Positions 1 through 6,385 of a stretch of DNA of 9,165 nucleotides are shown here, in pieces (within the stretch, counting starts at the first letter, position 1; each line of letters starts with the position of its first letter). A model generated the notes under the pieces. The model did no database searches and was not told where the DNA came from. It was given only the letters and a program-made list of their open reading frames with translations. Where the stretch lies: contig CAZXSM010000078.1 in assembly GCA_964643255.1 (NCBI GenBank), forward strand, positions 1 to 9,165, given 5' to 3'. A program made the translations under genes and the position numbers. The stretch is from JAAYRG01 sp964643255. GTDB taxonomy: Bacteria; Bacillota; Clostridia; Lachnospirales; Lachnospiraceae.

Positions 1-209
1 ATGAAATCTTTGCCAGTCTAGACCAGGAGATAGGAGAGTCCATTGAAGGGCAAATGCTTAATGTGAACAAAACATTAATTAATGTAAGTCACATCATATA
101 TGAAGATAATATAAAATTATATGATTTAATTTATTTAGTTAAGGATAATAAAGTTTCAAAAATAAATAATTTCCAAGAAGTTAAAGACTTAGGATTTTTC
201 CCAGGTTAA
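1..209 (+). CDS. C-terminal fragment of an unrecognised protein
   Basis: The third forward frame is open from the left edge (first whole codon at base 3) to a TAA at 207-209, giving the last 68 residues of a protein whose start lies outside the window. The other two forward frames are stopped within the first 50 bases. The fragment has a normal soluble-protein composition, with a hydrophobic strand-like stretch (KLYDLIYLVKDNKV) and the end LGFFPG. I do not recognise the family. The ending loosely recalls small alpha/beta enzymes such as Nudix hydrolases, but no catalytic motif is visible, so no function is proposed. A terminator hairpin begins 35 bases after the stop, which supports a real gene end. 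Confidence 0.65.
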   Translation, partial: EIFASLDQEIGESIEGQMLNVNKTLINVSHIIYEDNIKLYDLIYLVKDNKVSKINNFQEVKDLGFFPG

Positions 210-239
210 TAAAAAAGCTTATATAGCCCCATATAGCCT

Positions 240-293
240 AAAAGGATCCTATATAGTAGACAATTAATAAAGTCTATTATATAGGATCTTTTT
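240..293. terminator. Bidirectional rho-independent terminator
   Basis: A 17-base arm (245-261) pairs with 272-288 around a 10-base loop, with a single G-U or A-C type mismatch depending on the strand. On the + strand TTTTT follows at 289-293. On the - strand the hairpin is followed, after one C, by TTTT (complement of 243-240). It lies between the convergent genes ending at 209 (+) and 313 (-) and can serve both. Confidence 0.85.
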
Positions 294-312
294 GTACATA
301 TTAAGTATTCAT

Positions 313-1149
313 TTATAATTTCAACAATGCTTTAGCATTTTCTCCGCATACAAGGGACTGGTCTGTTTCACTTAAACCTGAGTCAGCAATTTCTTTAATA
401 TATCTAGTCATAGGTATTAATGGGTAGTCACTTCCAAACAGGATTTTATCTAAAATCCCTATTTCTCTAGCTACTTTATAGATATTCTTATCATATAAGA
501 AAGGTGATGCGGCTATATCATAATATATGTTTTTATTCTGCTTACGTATCTCTGGCATTAATTCATAAAATAATAGGCCACCACCCAAATGAGCTAATAT
601 GATCTTAAGGTCTGGATAGTTTTGGGCAAATGCACTTGCTTTTATAGGAGTAGTATCGGTTTTACCACTATAATTATGGCCTACAGCTTCATTAGTGTGA
701 ATCATAAGAGGTAAATCTCTTTCTATACAGGAATTACATAAATCCGACATTTCCTTTTTATCAGTAATATCAAAATCTTGTCCATAAGGGAATATTTCTC
801 CTACCCCTCTTAAGCCCATATTAATACCCCTATCGACTTCCTTTACTACTTCCTTAGACTTAGGATCTAAAACCATATATCCAATAAGTTTGTCTGGGAA
901 TTTTTCGATAGAATCTGCCACATAGTCGTTAACATATCTACATAGTCCCATATCTTTAAAGGCAAAACCAAATATAACAGCCTTATCCACATTAGAATTA
1001 TCTAATTCTGTAATAATATCTTCTGTAGTAGCAAATTTGTTTACGGGACTTTCACTTAAAAGCTTAAAATATGGTTCCTTTTCAGCTATCTTTTTCCAAT
1101 CTTTTATAATATCAGGTGGTGTTACATGTACATGAAAATCTATCTTCAT
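313..1149 (-). CDS. Metal-dependent amidohydrolase (amidohydrolase_2 / ACMSD-like family)
   Basis: This 278-residue cytosolic protein has the TIM-barrel amidohydrolase signature, and its length is usual for the family. The metal-binding HxH motif is at His6-Val-His8 (DFHVHV) right after the start. Further expected ligands or catalytic residues are His151 (LMIHTNEAVGH), His187 (ILAHLGGG) and Asp241 (ILFGSDYPL), and the C-terminus carries the common GENAKALL ending (269-276). By analogy with ACMSD-type enzymes, the two N-terminal His, His151 and Asp241 should hold one divalent metal and His187 should act in catalysis. The family covers decarboxylases and hydrolases, and the substrate cannot be read from sequence. 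The ATG at 1149 is preceded by AGGGAGG (1164-1158) at 8 bases, so the start is well supported. The gene is apparently monocistronic with a long leader, and it ends at the terminator shared with the left-edge gene. Confidence 0.9.
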   Translation of the reverse strand: MKIDFHVHVTPPDIIKDWKKIAEKEPYFKLLSESPVNKFATTEDIITELDNSNVDKAVIFGFAFKDMGLCRYVNDYVADSIEKFPDKLIGYMVLDPKSKEVVKEVDRGINMGLRGVGEIFPYGQDFDITDKKEMSDLCNSCIERDLPLMIHTNEAVGHNYSGKTDTTPIKASAFAQNYPDLKIILAHLGGGLLFYELMPEIRKQNKNIYYDIAASPFLYDKNIYKVAREIGILDKILFGSDYPLIPMTRYIKEIADSGLSETDQSLVCGENAKALLKL

Positions 1150-1172
1150 AATAAATTCCTCCCTTTGTACAT

Positions 1173-1197
1173 TTAATATGAATTAATATGAATTAAT
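1173..1197. repeat. 10-bp tandem repeat before the amidohydrolase start
   Basis: TTAATATGAA occurs twice head to tail (1173-1182, 1183-1192) and is followed by a partial third copy (TTAAT). It lies about 25-50 bases upstream of the amidohydrolase start, inside its predicted leader. The spacing of about one helical turn could suit a repeated protein site, but it may be simple AT-rich drift. Confidence 0.5.
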
Positions 1198-1227
1198 TAC
1201 AAAACTTAGGTTTTATCAATATAAGAT

Positions 1228-1295
1228 GGGAATAATAACTAAATAAGGGTAACTTTGTGTTAAGCTAACCTTTTTTAGATACTATTTATTATCCC
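1228..1295 (-). promoter_or_regulatory. Folded leader candidate upstream of amidohydrolase
   Basis: Read on the - strand, nested arms can form one long hairpin. GGGATAATAA (1295-1286) pairs with TTATTATTCCC (1238-1228) with one bulged base. CTAAA (1278-1274) pairs with TTTAG (1243-1239). AAGGTTAGC (1272-1264) pairs with GTTACCCTT (1253-1245) with one mismatch and one G-U. The loop is 10 bases and there is a 7-base bulge on one side. The inner arms pair better as - strand RNA (G-U allowed) than as + strand RNA, which fits a leader of the - strand gene. On the + strand the inner hairpin is followed by TTTTTT (1271-1276), so it could instead stop + strand transcripts. No known riboswitch core was recognised. 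Confidence 0.4.
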
Positions 1296-1328
1296 GACAA
1301 CAATATAATATATTTCTCAATTGCAGTT

Positions 1329-1357
1329 AATATATCAATTAATAAAATTATTGTAAA
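1329..1357 (-). promoter_or_regulatory. Predicted sigma-A promoter for the amidohydrolase gene
   Basis: On the - strand, TTTACA (1357-1352) and TATATT (1334-1329) are separated by exactly 17 bases. Transcription would start near 1322 and give a leader of about 170 bases holding the fold at 1228-1295. Part of the support is positional, because AT-rich DNA yields chance matches. Confidence 0.5.
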
Positions 1358-1438
1358 GGATAAAAACATAAAAGAAAAATTATTTATAACAGATACATAT
1401 AGGCAAATACTTAGAATTTAATCAATAAAAAATTTGTA

Positions 1439-1467
1439 TTGACAAAAACATTCAATTAAGTTATTCT
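1439..1467 (+). promoter_or_regulatory. Predicted sigma-A promoter for DUF1836-degV
   Basis: A perfect TTGACA (1439-1444) stands 17 bases before TATTCT (1462-1467). The predicted start near 1474 leaves a leader of about 45 bases before the ATG at 1520. It is divergent from the amidohydrolase promoter, about 80 bases away, so the two could share control. Confidence 0.7.
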
Positions 1468-1519
1468 TAAGTAGTTATTAAAACTATATGATGTGGTTAT
1501 TAAAAGAAAGGTGACACAA

Positions 1520-2095
1520 ATGATAAATAAAGGTGTATATGAGTATAGTAAATCAATGAGTAAAGTGAAATTGACTTTATGGGATGAGTTGCCTGATTTT
1601 GCCGTTTATGTGGACCAGTTATTACAAATTGTCAATGATGAAACGTCATTTATGAAAATAGGAGATGATCCTCTGATAACTAAAAGCATGGTAAATAATT
1701 ATGTTAAATGGGGGATGATGCCAAAACCCGTAAAGAAAAAGTATGAAAAGATTCATATCGCCTATGTTATCGTCATTACCATTCTTAAGCAGGTACTTCC
1801 AATTTCAAAAATTGAAGATGGAATTCAATTACAGATTAAACTTCAAGGAAGTGAACAAGTCGCATACGATTCATTTTGTGGTGCTCTTGAAGAATCCATG
1901 AATAAAGTATTTACCCCTATAGTTAATCATAGTAGTCACTATATTTTGGAGAAGAGAGAAATACCTTATGACAAGCTAGCGATTTCAGTAATTACTTTAG
2001 CACTATGCAATAAACTATTAACTGAGAAAATAATTGAAACAAAAATAAAAAAGAATGATATAAAAATCAAAAAAAATGATACAGAAAAACAATAA
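1520..2095 (+). CDS. DUF1836 domain protein, probable HTH regulator
   Basis: This protein of 191 residues from the ATG at 1520 is chosen over a GTG at 1493 because AAGGTG (1508-1513) sits 6 bases before that ATG, while nothing resembling a ribosome site precedes 1493. It shows the DUF1836 pattern: a LWDELPDFAVYVDQLLQIV segment (about residues 20-38), then an ITKSMVNNYVKWGMMPKP segment (about 53-70), then KKKYEKIHIAYVIVITILKQVLPI. The middle part resembles the helix-turn-helix and wing of MerR-type regulators, where a motif of the form ITxxxINNY is followed by a Y-x-x-x-hydrophobic helix. A DNA-binding role is therefore likely but inferred. The basic C-terminal tail repeats a seven-residue unit (KIKKND). 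The gene is cotranscribed with degV downstream, whose ribosome site overlaps this stop codon. The effector and target are unknown. Confidence 0.8.
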   Translation: MINKGVYEYSKSMSKVKLTLWDELPDFAVYVDQLLQIVNDETSFMKIGDDPLITKSMVNNYVKWGMMPKPVKKKYEKIHIAYVIVITILKQVLPISKIEDGIQLQIKLQGSEQVAYDSFCGALEESMNKVFTPIVNHSSHYILEKREIPYDKLAISVITLALCNKLLTEKIIETKIKKNDIKIKKNDTEKQ

Positions 2096-2099
2096 GGAG
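2094..2099 (+). promoter_or_regulatory. Ribosome site of degV overlapping the DUF1836 stop codon
   Basis: AAGGAG (2094-2099) shares two bases with the TAA (2093-2095) of the upstream gene and lies 6 bases before the ATG at 2106. This fixes the degV start at 2106 rather than the in-frame ATG at 2076, and it indicates translational coupling. Confidence 0.8.
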
Positions 2100-2105
2100 A
2101 ACTTA

Positions 2106-2966
2106 ATGGAAAATAACAAAATAGCTATATTGACAGATTCTTGTTCAGATATACCACCCAACATATTGGAAAGATTTAATATTTATGAATTGGCATTAAG
2201 TATTAATTATAAAGACAAATCCTATCATGATAGGGTTGATATTACGCCAGCTCAGGTTTATGAAAATCTACCCAATGAAATTCCTAGTACAAGTTTGCCA
2301 TCTCTTGGTGAAATAGATAAAACTATCAAAAGAATTATCTCTGATGGGTATAATCAAATCATCATTCCTGTTATTTCTTCAGGTCTTAGTGGAGTCTACC
2401 AGGCAATCAAATTAAAATGTCAAGATTTTAAGGATATTAAGACAAAAGTCATTGATACTAAAAATATTGGTCTAGGTTCAGGATTCTTATCTGTTTATGC
2501 AGGACAATTAATTGAAAAGAATTTAGACTTTGATGAAATTGTAGAAAAGTTAGAAAATAAAATAAAGGATTCAGATATTTTCTTTAGCTTACAGACCCTT
2601 CAGTATCTTATAAAAGGTGGAAGATTAGGGCGTGTAGAAGGGATGATTGGTAGTATATTAAATATTAAACCAATTATCAGTTGTGACGAAGATGGAATTT
2701 ATCATACTGTTGCTAAAGCTCGAGGGAGAAAACAAAGTATTAATAAAATCATTGAATTAGTTCAAAATGAAATCAAGGACAAGAAAAATTATTATCTTGC
2801 AATTTGTCATGGATATGCACAAGAAGAAGCTGACCAGATTAGAAAAAGAATGTTGCCATATGTTGAAAAGGCGACAATCTATATGGAAGGCCAAATTTCA
2901 CCTGCTCTTGGCGTTCACACAGGACCAGGCCTGATAGGAATTGGATATTTTGATTTAGACAACTAA
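2106..2966 (+). CDS. DegV family fatty-acid-binding protein (FakB-like)
   Basis: A complete DegV protein of 286 residues, the usual length. The N-terminal domain opens with ILTDSCSDIP (8-17) and contains the TSLPS motif (62-66) and SSGLSGVY (91-98). The second domain has the family hallmark LIKGGRLGR (168-176) with NIKPII after it, and it ends with the conserved HTGPGLIGIGYF (His271 onward). In FakB proteins the Thr/Ser and His positions of these motifs hold the carboxylate of a bound fatty acid. FakB then presents the acid to the kinase FakA to make acyl-phosphate for phospholipid synthesis. The cytosolic lipid-carrier role is taken from the family. Acyl chain preference cannot be read, and no FakA kinase is in the window. 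The gene is coupled to the DUF1836 gene and ends before a terminator. Confidence 0.92.
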   Translation: MENNKIAILTDSCSDIPPNILERFNIYELALSINYKDKSYHDRVDITPAQVYENLPNEIPSTSLPSLGEIDKTIKRIISDGYNQIIIPVISSGLSGVYQAIKLKCQDFKDIKTKVIDTKNIGLGSGFLSVYAGQLIEKNLDFDEIVEKLENKIKDSDIFFSLQTLQYLIKGGRLGRVEGMIGSILNIKPIISCDEDGIYHTVAKARGRKQSINKIIELVQNEIKDKKNYYLAICHGYAQEEADQIRKRMLPYVEKATIYMEGQISPALGVHTGPGLIGIGYFDLDN

Positions 2967-3025
2967 AAATTATTATAGAAATATTAAAGTAAAACATATA
3001 TTATTATTTGTTAAATATGTGATAT

Positions 3026-3064
3026 AAATGCATCGGAGTGTAAAAACCACGGTGCATTTGTTTT
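3026..3064 (+). terminator. Rho-independent terminator after degV
   Basis: AAATGCATCG (3026-3035) pairs with CGGTGCATTT (3050-3059) with one T-G wobble around a 14-base loop, followed by GTTTT (3060-3064). It closes the DUF1836-degV unit about 60 bases after the degV stop. Confidence 0.75.
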
Positions 3065-3133
3065 ATATTATATATAAACAAGATAAACCAATAAAATATA
3101 ATTTTATTTAAAAACCCCATATGGTACAATGAT

Positions 3134-3139
3134 TATAAT
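3134..3139 (+). promoter_or_regulatory. Possible -10 box of the two-component operon
   Basis: A perfect TATAAT lies 32 bases before the response-regulator start, but no convincing -35 box stands 16-18 bases upstream (the bases there are A and C rich). An 8-bp palindrome (AATAAAAT at 3090-3097 with ATTTTATT at 3101-3108) lies just upstream and might be an activator site. The call rests on position and the single hexamer. Confidence 0.35.
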
Positions 3140-3171
3140 ATATAAAAATTAACAGCTATAGGAGGTAAGAC

Positions 3172-3882
3172 ATGACGAAGATATTAATTGTTGATGATGA
3201 GCAATTATTAGTAAAAGGACTATCTCGAAGTTTGAGGCAGGAAGGATTTCATGTGTCAGTTGCCTATGATGGTGAGGAAGCTTGGGATATATTTAATCAA
3301 GAATCATTTGATTTTATTATATTAGATTTAATGTTACCTAAGATAGATGGTATCAGTTTATTTAGGATGATTCGCAAAGAAAGCAATGTACCTGTAATAA
3401 TGCTGACTGCTAAAGATACAGATGTTGATAGAATATTAGGTTTAGAACTAGGTGCTGATGATTATATTACAAAACCTTTTAACACAAGAGAACTAATAGC
3501 ACGTATTAGAGCTCTTGAAAGGAGAATAGAATTAGAGCACAAAATTGAATCAAAAGAAAAGAATAAAGATGAATCTGATCAAGAGGTATATAGGTCAGGA
3601 GATTTAGAATTATATCCAGAATATAGGTTAGTAAAAAAAGATTCTAAGGAAATTGAACTTACACCTAAAGAATTTGATATATTACACTTTTTAATAAGAA
3701 ACAAGGGTAGGGTATTTACAAGAGAGCAAATATATACCTATATATGGAATGAACCTTGTTTAGATACTAGAACCATAGATGTCCATGTTAAAAACTTAAG
3801 AGAAAAAATAGAAAACCCCAAGACTGAAACTCCAATGATTCAAACAAAGTGGGGAGTTGGCTATTACTTTAGAAGGGATTGA
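3172..3882 (+). CDS. OmpR/PhoB-family response regulator
   Basis: This 236-residue cytosolic transcription factor is of standard OmpR length. The receiver domain (1-115) has the acidic pair Asp8-Asp9, the phospho-acceptor Asp52 (ILDLMLP), the switch Thr79 (MLTAKD) and Lys101 (TKPF). After a charged linker (about 116-137), the winged-helix domain (about 139-234) carries the expected LTPKEFDIL (163-171), TIDVHVKNLREKI (201-213) and the final GVGYYF (228-233). All key residues are present, so it should be phosphorylated and bind DNA. AGGAGGT at 3160-3166, 5 bases before the ATG, is a strong ribosome site. It is directly followed by its kinase, whose ATG overlaps the stop as TGATG. Target genes are unknown, though the GerMN lipoprotein downstream is a natural candidate for joint control. 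Confidence 0.95.
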   Translation: MTKILIVDDEQLLVKGLSRSLRQEGFHVSVAYDGEEAWDIFNQESFDFIILDLMLPKIDGISLFRMIRKESNVPVIMLTAKDTDVDRILGLELGADDYITKPFNTRELIARIRALERRIELEHKIESKEKNKDESDQEVYRSGDLELYPEYRLVKKDSKEIELTPKEFDILHFLIRNKGRVFTREQIYTYIWNEPCLDTRTIDVHVKNLREKIENPKTETPMIQTKWGVGYYFRRD

Positions 3883-5327
3883 TGGATCATATGTTTTCAT
3901 CAATAAGAAAAAAACTCATACTTATATATATATTATTAATATCTGTGCCATTAATATTAATAAATTATATTTCCATAGAAAATATGACTAATACTGTATT
4001 ATCAGAGATAGAAGTAACTAGCCTAAAAACAGCCAATATAGTGTCTAATATATATAGCTCCAATATTGATAATCCTTTGATAATCAAACAAAGTATCAGG
4101 GAATATATTGATGAAGATGCAGGTAGAGTTTTAGTTATAAATAAAGAAGGGATTGTTACTGTAGATAGTGCTAATCTAATTGAAAACTCCATAGTAGATA
4201 ATGATGAAACAAAACAAGCTTTTAATAATCAAGAAGGAATTGGATATTATTATACTGATAAATATATACTACAAGTAGCAGTACCAGTTGTTATAAGACC
4301 TAATATTCAAGCATCAGATGGGGATTCTATCGATATAGAAAGTAATATAGCTGCTGTGGTAATTGTTTCTACAAATGTAGACAATGCCTTTGTCGATATA
4401 AGTAACTTCAAGGAAAATTTAATCATAATATCTTCCCTTGCAGCGATTATTGCAGTGTTTGTTGCCATAATTATAAGCCATAATATAACCAGGCCTATCA
4501 AAGAACTATCTAAGACTGCTAGGAGTATAGGAGAGGGTAATCTTGGTAAGACAGTAAAGATAAAGTCAAAAGATGAAATTGGAAGGCTTGCAGAAGATAT
4601 TAACGATATGAGTACACAACTCTATGAGATTGATCAAGGCAGAACCCAGTTTATAGGGAATGTATCCCATGAACTTAAAAGTCCATTAGCATCAATTAAG
4701 GCACTGATAGACTCCCTTTTATATGGTAAAGATGATTTGGAAATATATAAAGAGTATTTAATGGATATAGATTCAGAAGTAGATAGGCTTACTGATCTAA
4801 TTAATTCTTTGTTAGACTTAACAAGAATTGAAGAGCAGGGGCTTGATACTGATACTTATAATATAGTAGATATTGTTAAGGAAGCTAAAAAGATATTAAG
4901 TCCTTTAGCAAATAAATATAATGTAAATGTTTTAATTGATTTAGAAGATCAAAAAATTATATGTGATAAAAAATGGGTCAATGTATTGTTAATTAACTTG
5001 ATAGATAATGCAATTAAGTATAGGGATATAGAAAAACTTGAAAACTATGTAAAAGTTACAGGTAAGATTACTAATGATGGATACCATTTAATAGTAGAAG
5101 ATAACGGAAGAGGAATCGCTGAGGAGGAACTCGATAGTATATTTGATAAGTTTTATAGAACTGACAGCTCTAGGTCTAGGGACACAGGCGGTGCAGGTAT
5201 AGGACTTTCTATTGTAAATAGAGTTATTACTCAGCATGGATGGAATATTTCAATAGAAAGTGCAATAAATGAAGGAACTAGCTTTAAGATTGCTATACCT
5301 AACACATCTTTAAATGTTTCTTTATAG
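3882..5327 (+). CDS. Membrane sensor histidine kinase with extracytoplasmic sensor
   Basis: The kinase is 481 residues from the ATG at 3882, which shares one base with the regulator's stop and has AGAAGGG (3871-3877) 4 bases upstream. A TTG at 3879 is a less likely start. Membrane helix 1 is at about 11-30. An outside domain at about 31-177 has a Cache/PDC-like look (GRVLVINKEGIVTVDS, 81-96, and a later VVIVST strand). Helix 2 is at about 178-199 and HAMP at about 200-251. The H-box VSHELKSPL contains His263. The ATPase domain has the N-box around Asn376 (NLIDNAIKY), DNGRGI (407-412), the FDKFYR box (421-426) and GGAGIGL (436-442). All catalytic elements are intact. It should phosphorylate the adjacent regulator. 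The ligand is unknown. A GerMN lipoprotein gene follows 104 bases later. Confidence 0.95.
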   Translation: MDHMFSSIRKKLILIYILLISVPLILINYISIENMTNTVLSEIEVTSLKTANIVSNIYSSNIDNPLIIKQSIREYIDEDAGRVLVINKEGIVTVDSANLIENSIVDNDETKQAFNNQEGIGYYYTDKYILQVAVPVVIRPNIQASDGDSIDIESNIAAVVIVSTNVDNAFVDISNFKENLIIISSLAAIIAVFVAIIISHNITRPIKELSKTARSIGEGNLGKTVKIKSKDEIGRLAEDINDMSTQLYEIDQGRTQFIGNVSHELKSPLASIKALIDSLLYGKDDLEIYKEYLMDIDSEVDRLTDLINSLLDLTRIEEQGLDTDTYNIVDIVKEAKKILSPLANKYNVNVLIDLEDQKIICDKKWVNVLLINLIDNAIKYRDIEKLENYVKVTGKITNDGYHLIVEDNGRGIAEEELDSIFDKFYRTDSSRSRDTGGAGIGLSIVNRVITQHGWNISIESAINEGTSFKIAIPNTSLNVSL

Positions 5328-5332
5328 TTTCT

Positions 5333-5373
5333 TCATAACTTCTTTTATTCTTATTTAGATTGATAAGTTATGA
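5333..5373 (+). repeat. 9-bp inverted repeat between kinase and lipoprotein genes
   Basis: TCATAACTT (5333-5341) and AAGTTATGA (5365-5373) are perfect inverted copies 23 bases apart, starting 6 bases after the kinase stop codon. There is no U-run after the right arm, so this is not a standard terminator. It could be an operator, or a hairpin that tunes readthrough into or stability of the lipoprotein message. Confidence 0.5.
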
Positions 5374-5431
5374 TATATGTACATCAAGCAAATAAGTAAC
5401 TAATAAGACTAAAATGAGAGGATGAATTAAT

Positions 5432-6172
5432 ATGTTAAAGAAAATAAGTATGTTTATAATAGTTGGTGTTTTACTAATAAGTTTAAATGCTTGTACCATG
5501 GAAATAAAAGAAGTACCAGATAATAAAAGTCAATCTATGGATACTGAGAATGATTCACTAGGTCTTAGTAATGAGGTAGAAATGGACAATAGTAATGCTA
5601 AATCAATAGATTCTGCATCAGAAAATAAAGAAGAAGAGTCAGTAGTTGATGAAGATGGAGAGAATGCTTCTGGAGTAAAAAGCAAAACCGAGGAAGAAAA
5701 ACCAGGCACTTCAAATAAAAGTAATACTGCTGATGTTATAGATCCTGAACCAGAAAGTAAAGAAAAAGAAATCACACTTTATTATGCAAACAATGAATAT
5801 ATCTTAACAGGTGATGAATCTCTAGATAAAATCATACCAGTAAAGAAAAAAGTTATGGTAGGAGATAAACCTATAGAAGAAATTGTAGTTAGGGAACTTC
5901 AAAATGAACCAAGTGATGAAAACCTAACATCTAGCTTTTCAGATATAGAAATATTAAGTGTTGATACAGTAGATAAAATTGCTTATGTTAATATTTCTCC
6001 AAAAAACCTAAGTGGTGGTAGTTTAACAGAGACATTAACTCTACAACAATTAGTATATTCTCTAACAGAATTAGATGAAGTAGAAGCTGTCCAAGTACTA
6101 GTAGATGGTAGCAAACAAGAATCCTTGATGGGTCATATAACTATCCTTGAACCATTAAGAAGAGAAGACTAG
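5432..6172 (+). CDS. GerMN-domain lipoprotein
   Basis: This predicted surface lipoprotein has 246 residues. The signal peptide (1-20) ends in the lipobox LNAC, so Cys21 should be lipidated and the rest should lie outside the membrane. Residues about 22-112 are a low-complexity, Ser/Glu/Asp/Asn-rich tether. The folded part (about 113-243) starts at EITLYYANNEYI and matches the GerMN domain known from the sporulation/germination protein GerM. Typical strands are IVVRELQNEP (151-160), AYVNIS (184-189) and AVQVLVDG (219-226), with a helix TLTLQQLVYSL between. Only one GerMN copy is present, whereas Bacillus GerM has two. The start is supported by AGAGGA (5417-5422). It probably belongs to the two-component operon, since no terminator separates them, and by position may assist the kinase. 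A direct role in sporulation is equally possible. Confidence 0.87.
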   Translation: MLKKISMFIIVGVLLISLNACTMEIKEVPDNKSQSMDTENDSLGLSNEVEMDNSNAKSIDSASENKEEESVVDEDGENASGVKSKTEEEKPGTSNKSNTADVIDPEPESKEKEITLYYANNEYILTGDESLDKIIPVKKKVMVGDKPIEEIVVRELQNEPSDENLTSSFSDIEILSVDTVDKIAYVNISPKNLSGGSLTETLTLQQLVYSLTELDEVEAVQVLVDGSKQESLMGHITILEPLRRED

Positions 6173-6202
6173 TAAGATAAAAGTATAATCATATAATGAC
6201 AA

Positions 6203-6254
6203 AAAATTAGGAATGGGATTTGTATTATACAAATCCCATTCCTAATTTTGTATT
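6203..6254. terminator. 22-bp perfect hairpin terminator
   Basis: The arms 6203-6224 and 6228-6249 are perfect inverted copies of 22 bases around a 3-base loop (TTA). The right arm ends in AATTTT followed by GTATTTT. The opposite strand reads six T residues at the mirrored end, so it could act in both directions. It begins about 30 bases after the lipoprotein stop and closes the two-component operon. Confidence 0.85.
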
Positions 6255-6310
6255 TTACATATATATATTTCCAAATTTATGGATAATTCAATATAATAGT
6301 TGTAAATATA

Positions 6311-6319
6311 TGATATAAT
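6311..6319 (+). promoter_or_regulatory. Possible extended -10 promoter for the small ORF
   Basis: TGATATAAT (6311-6319) is an extended -10 element (TGN-TATAAT) about 65 bases before the small ORF. No good -35 box is found 16-18 bases upstream, although extended -10 promoters can do without one. The region is very AT-rich, so chance is a fair alternative. Confidence 0.4.
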
Positions 6320-6385
6320 TAAGCTCGAATGATAAAATAAAGCTATATAAAAGACATTTAAATTGAGTTTATGGAGAAAGGTACT

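Noticed and set aside
1493..1519. GTG start for the DUF1836 gene at 1493
   Set aside because: No ribosome site precedes it, while AAGGTG is well placed for the ATG at 1520.
2076..2105. Earlier in-frame ATG for degV at 2076
   Set aside because: It lacks a ribosome site and adds residues before the conserved DegV start. AAGGAG points to 2106.
3965..4501. Two open frames on the - strand inside the histidine kinase gene
   Set aside because: They lie wholly within a well-supported kinase gene on the other strand, have no ribosome site, and give hydrophobic low-complexity translations.
5328..5431. Separate promoter for the lipoprotein gene
   Set aside because: TTGATA at 5360-5365 has no acceptable -10 box 16-18 bases downstream.
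5530..5775. Open frame on the - strand inside the lipoprotein gene
   Set aside because: Its Ser/Leu-rich translation mirrors the acidic linker codons of the lipoprotein, and no family is seen.
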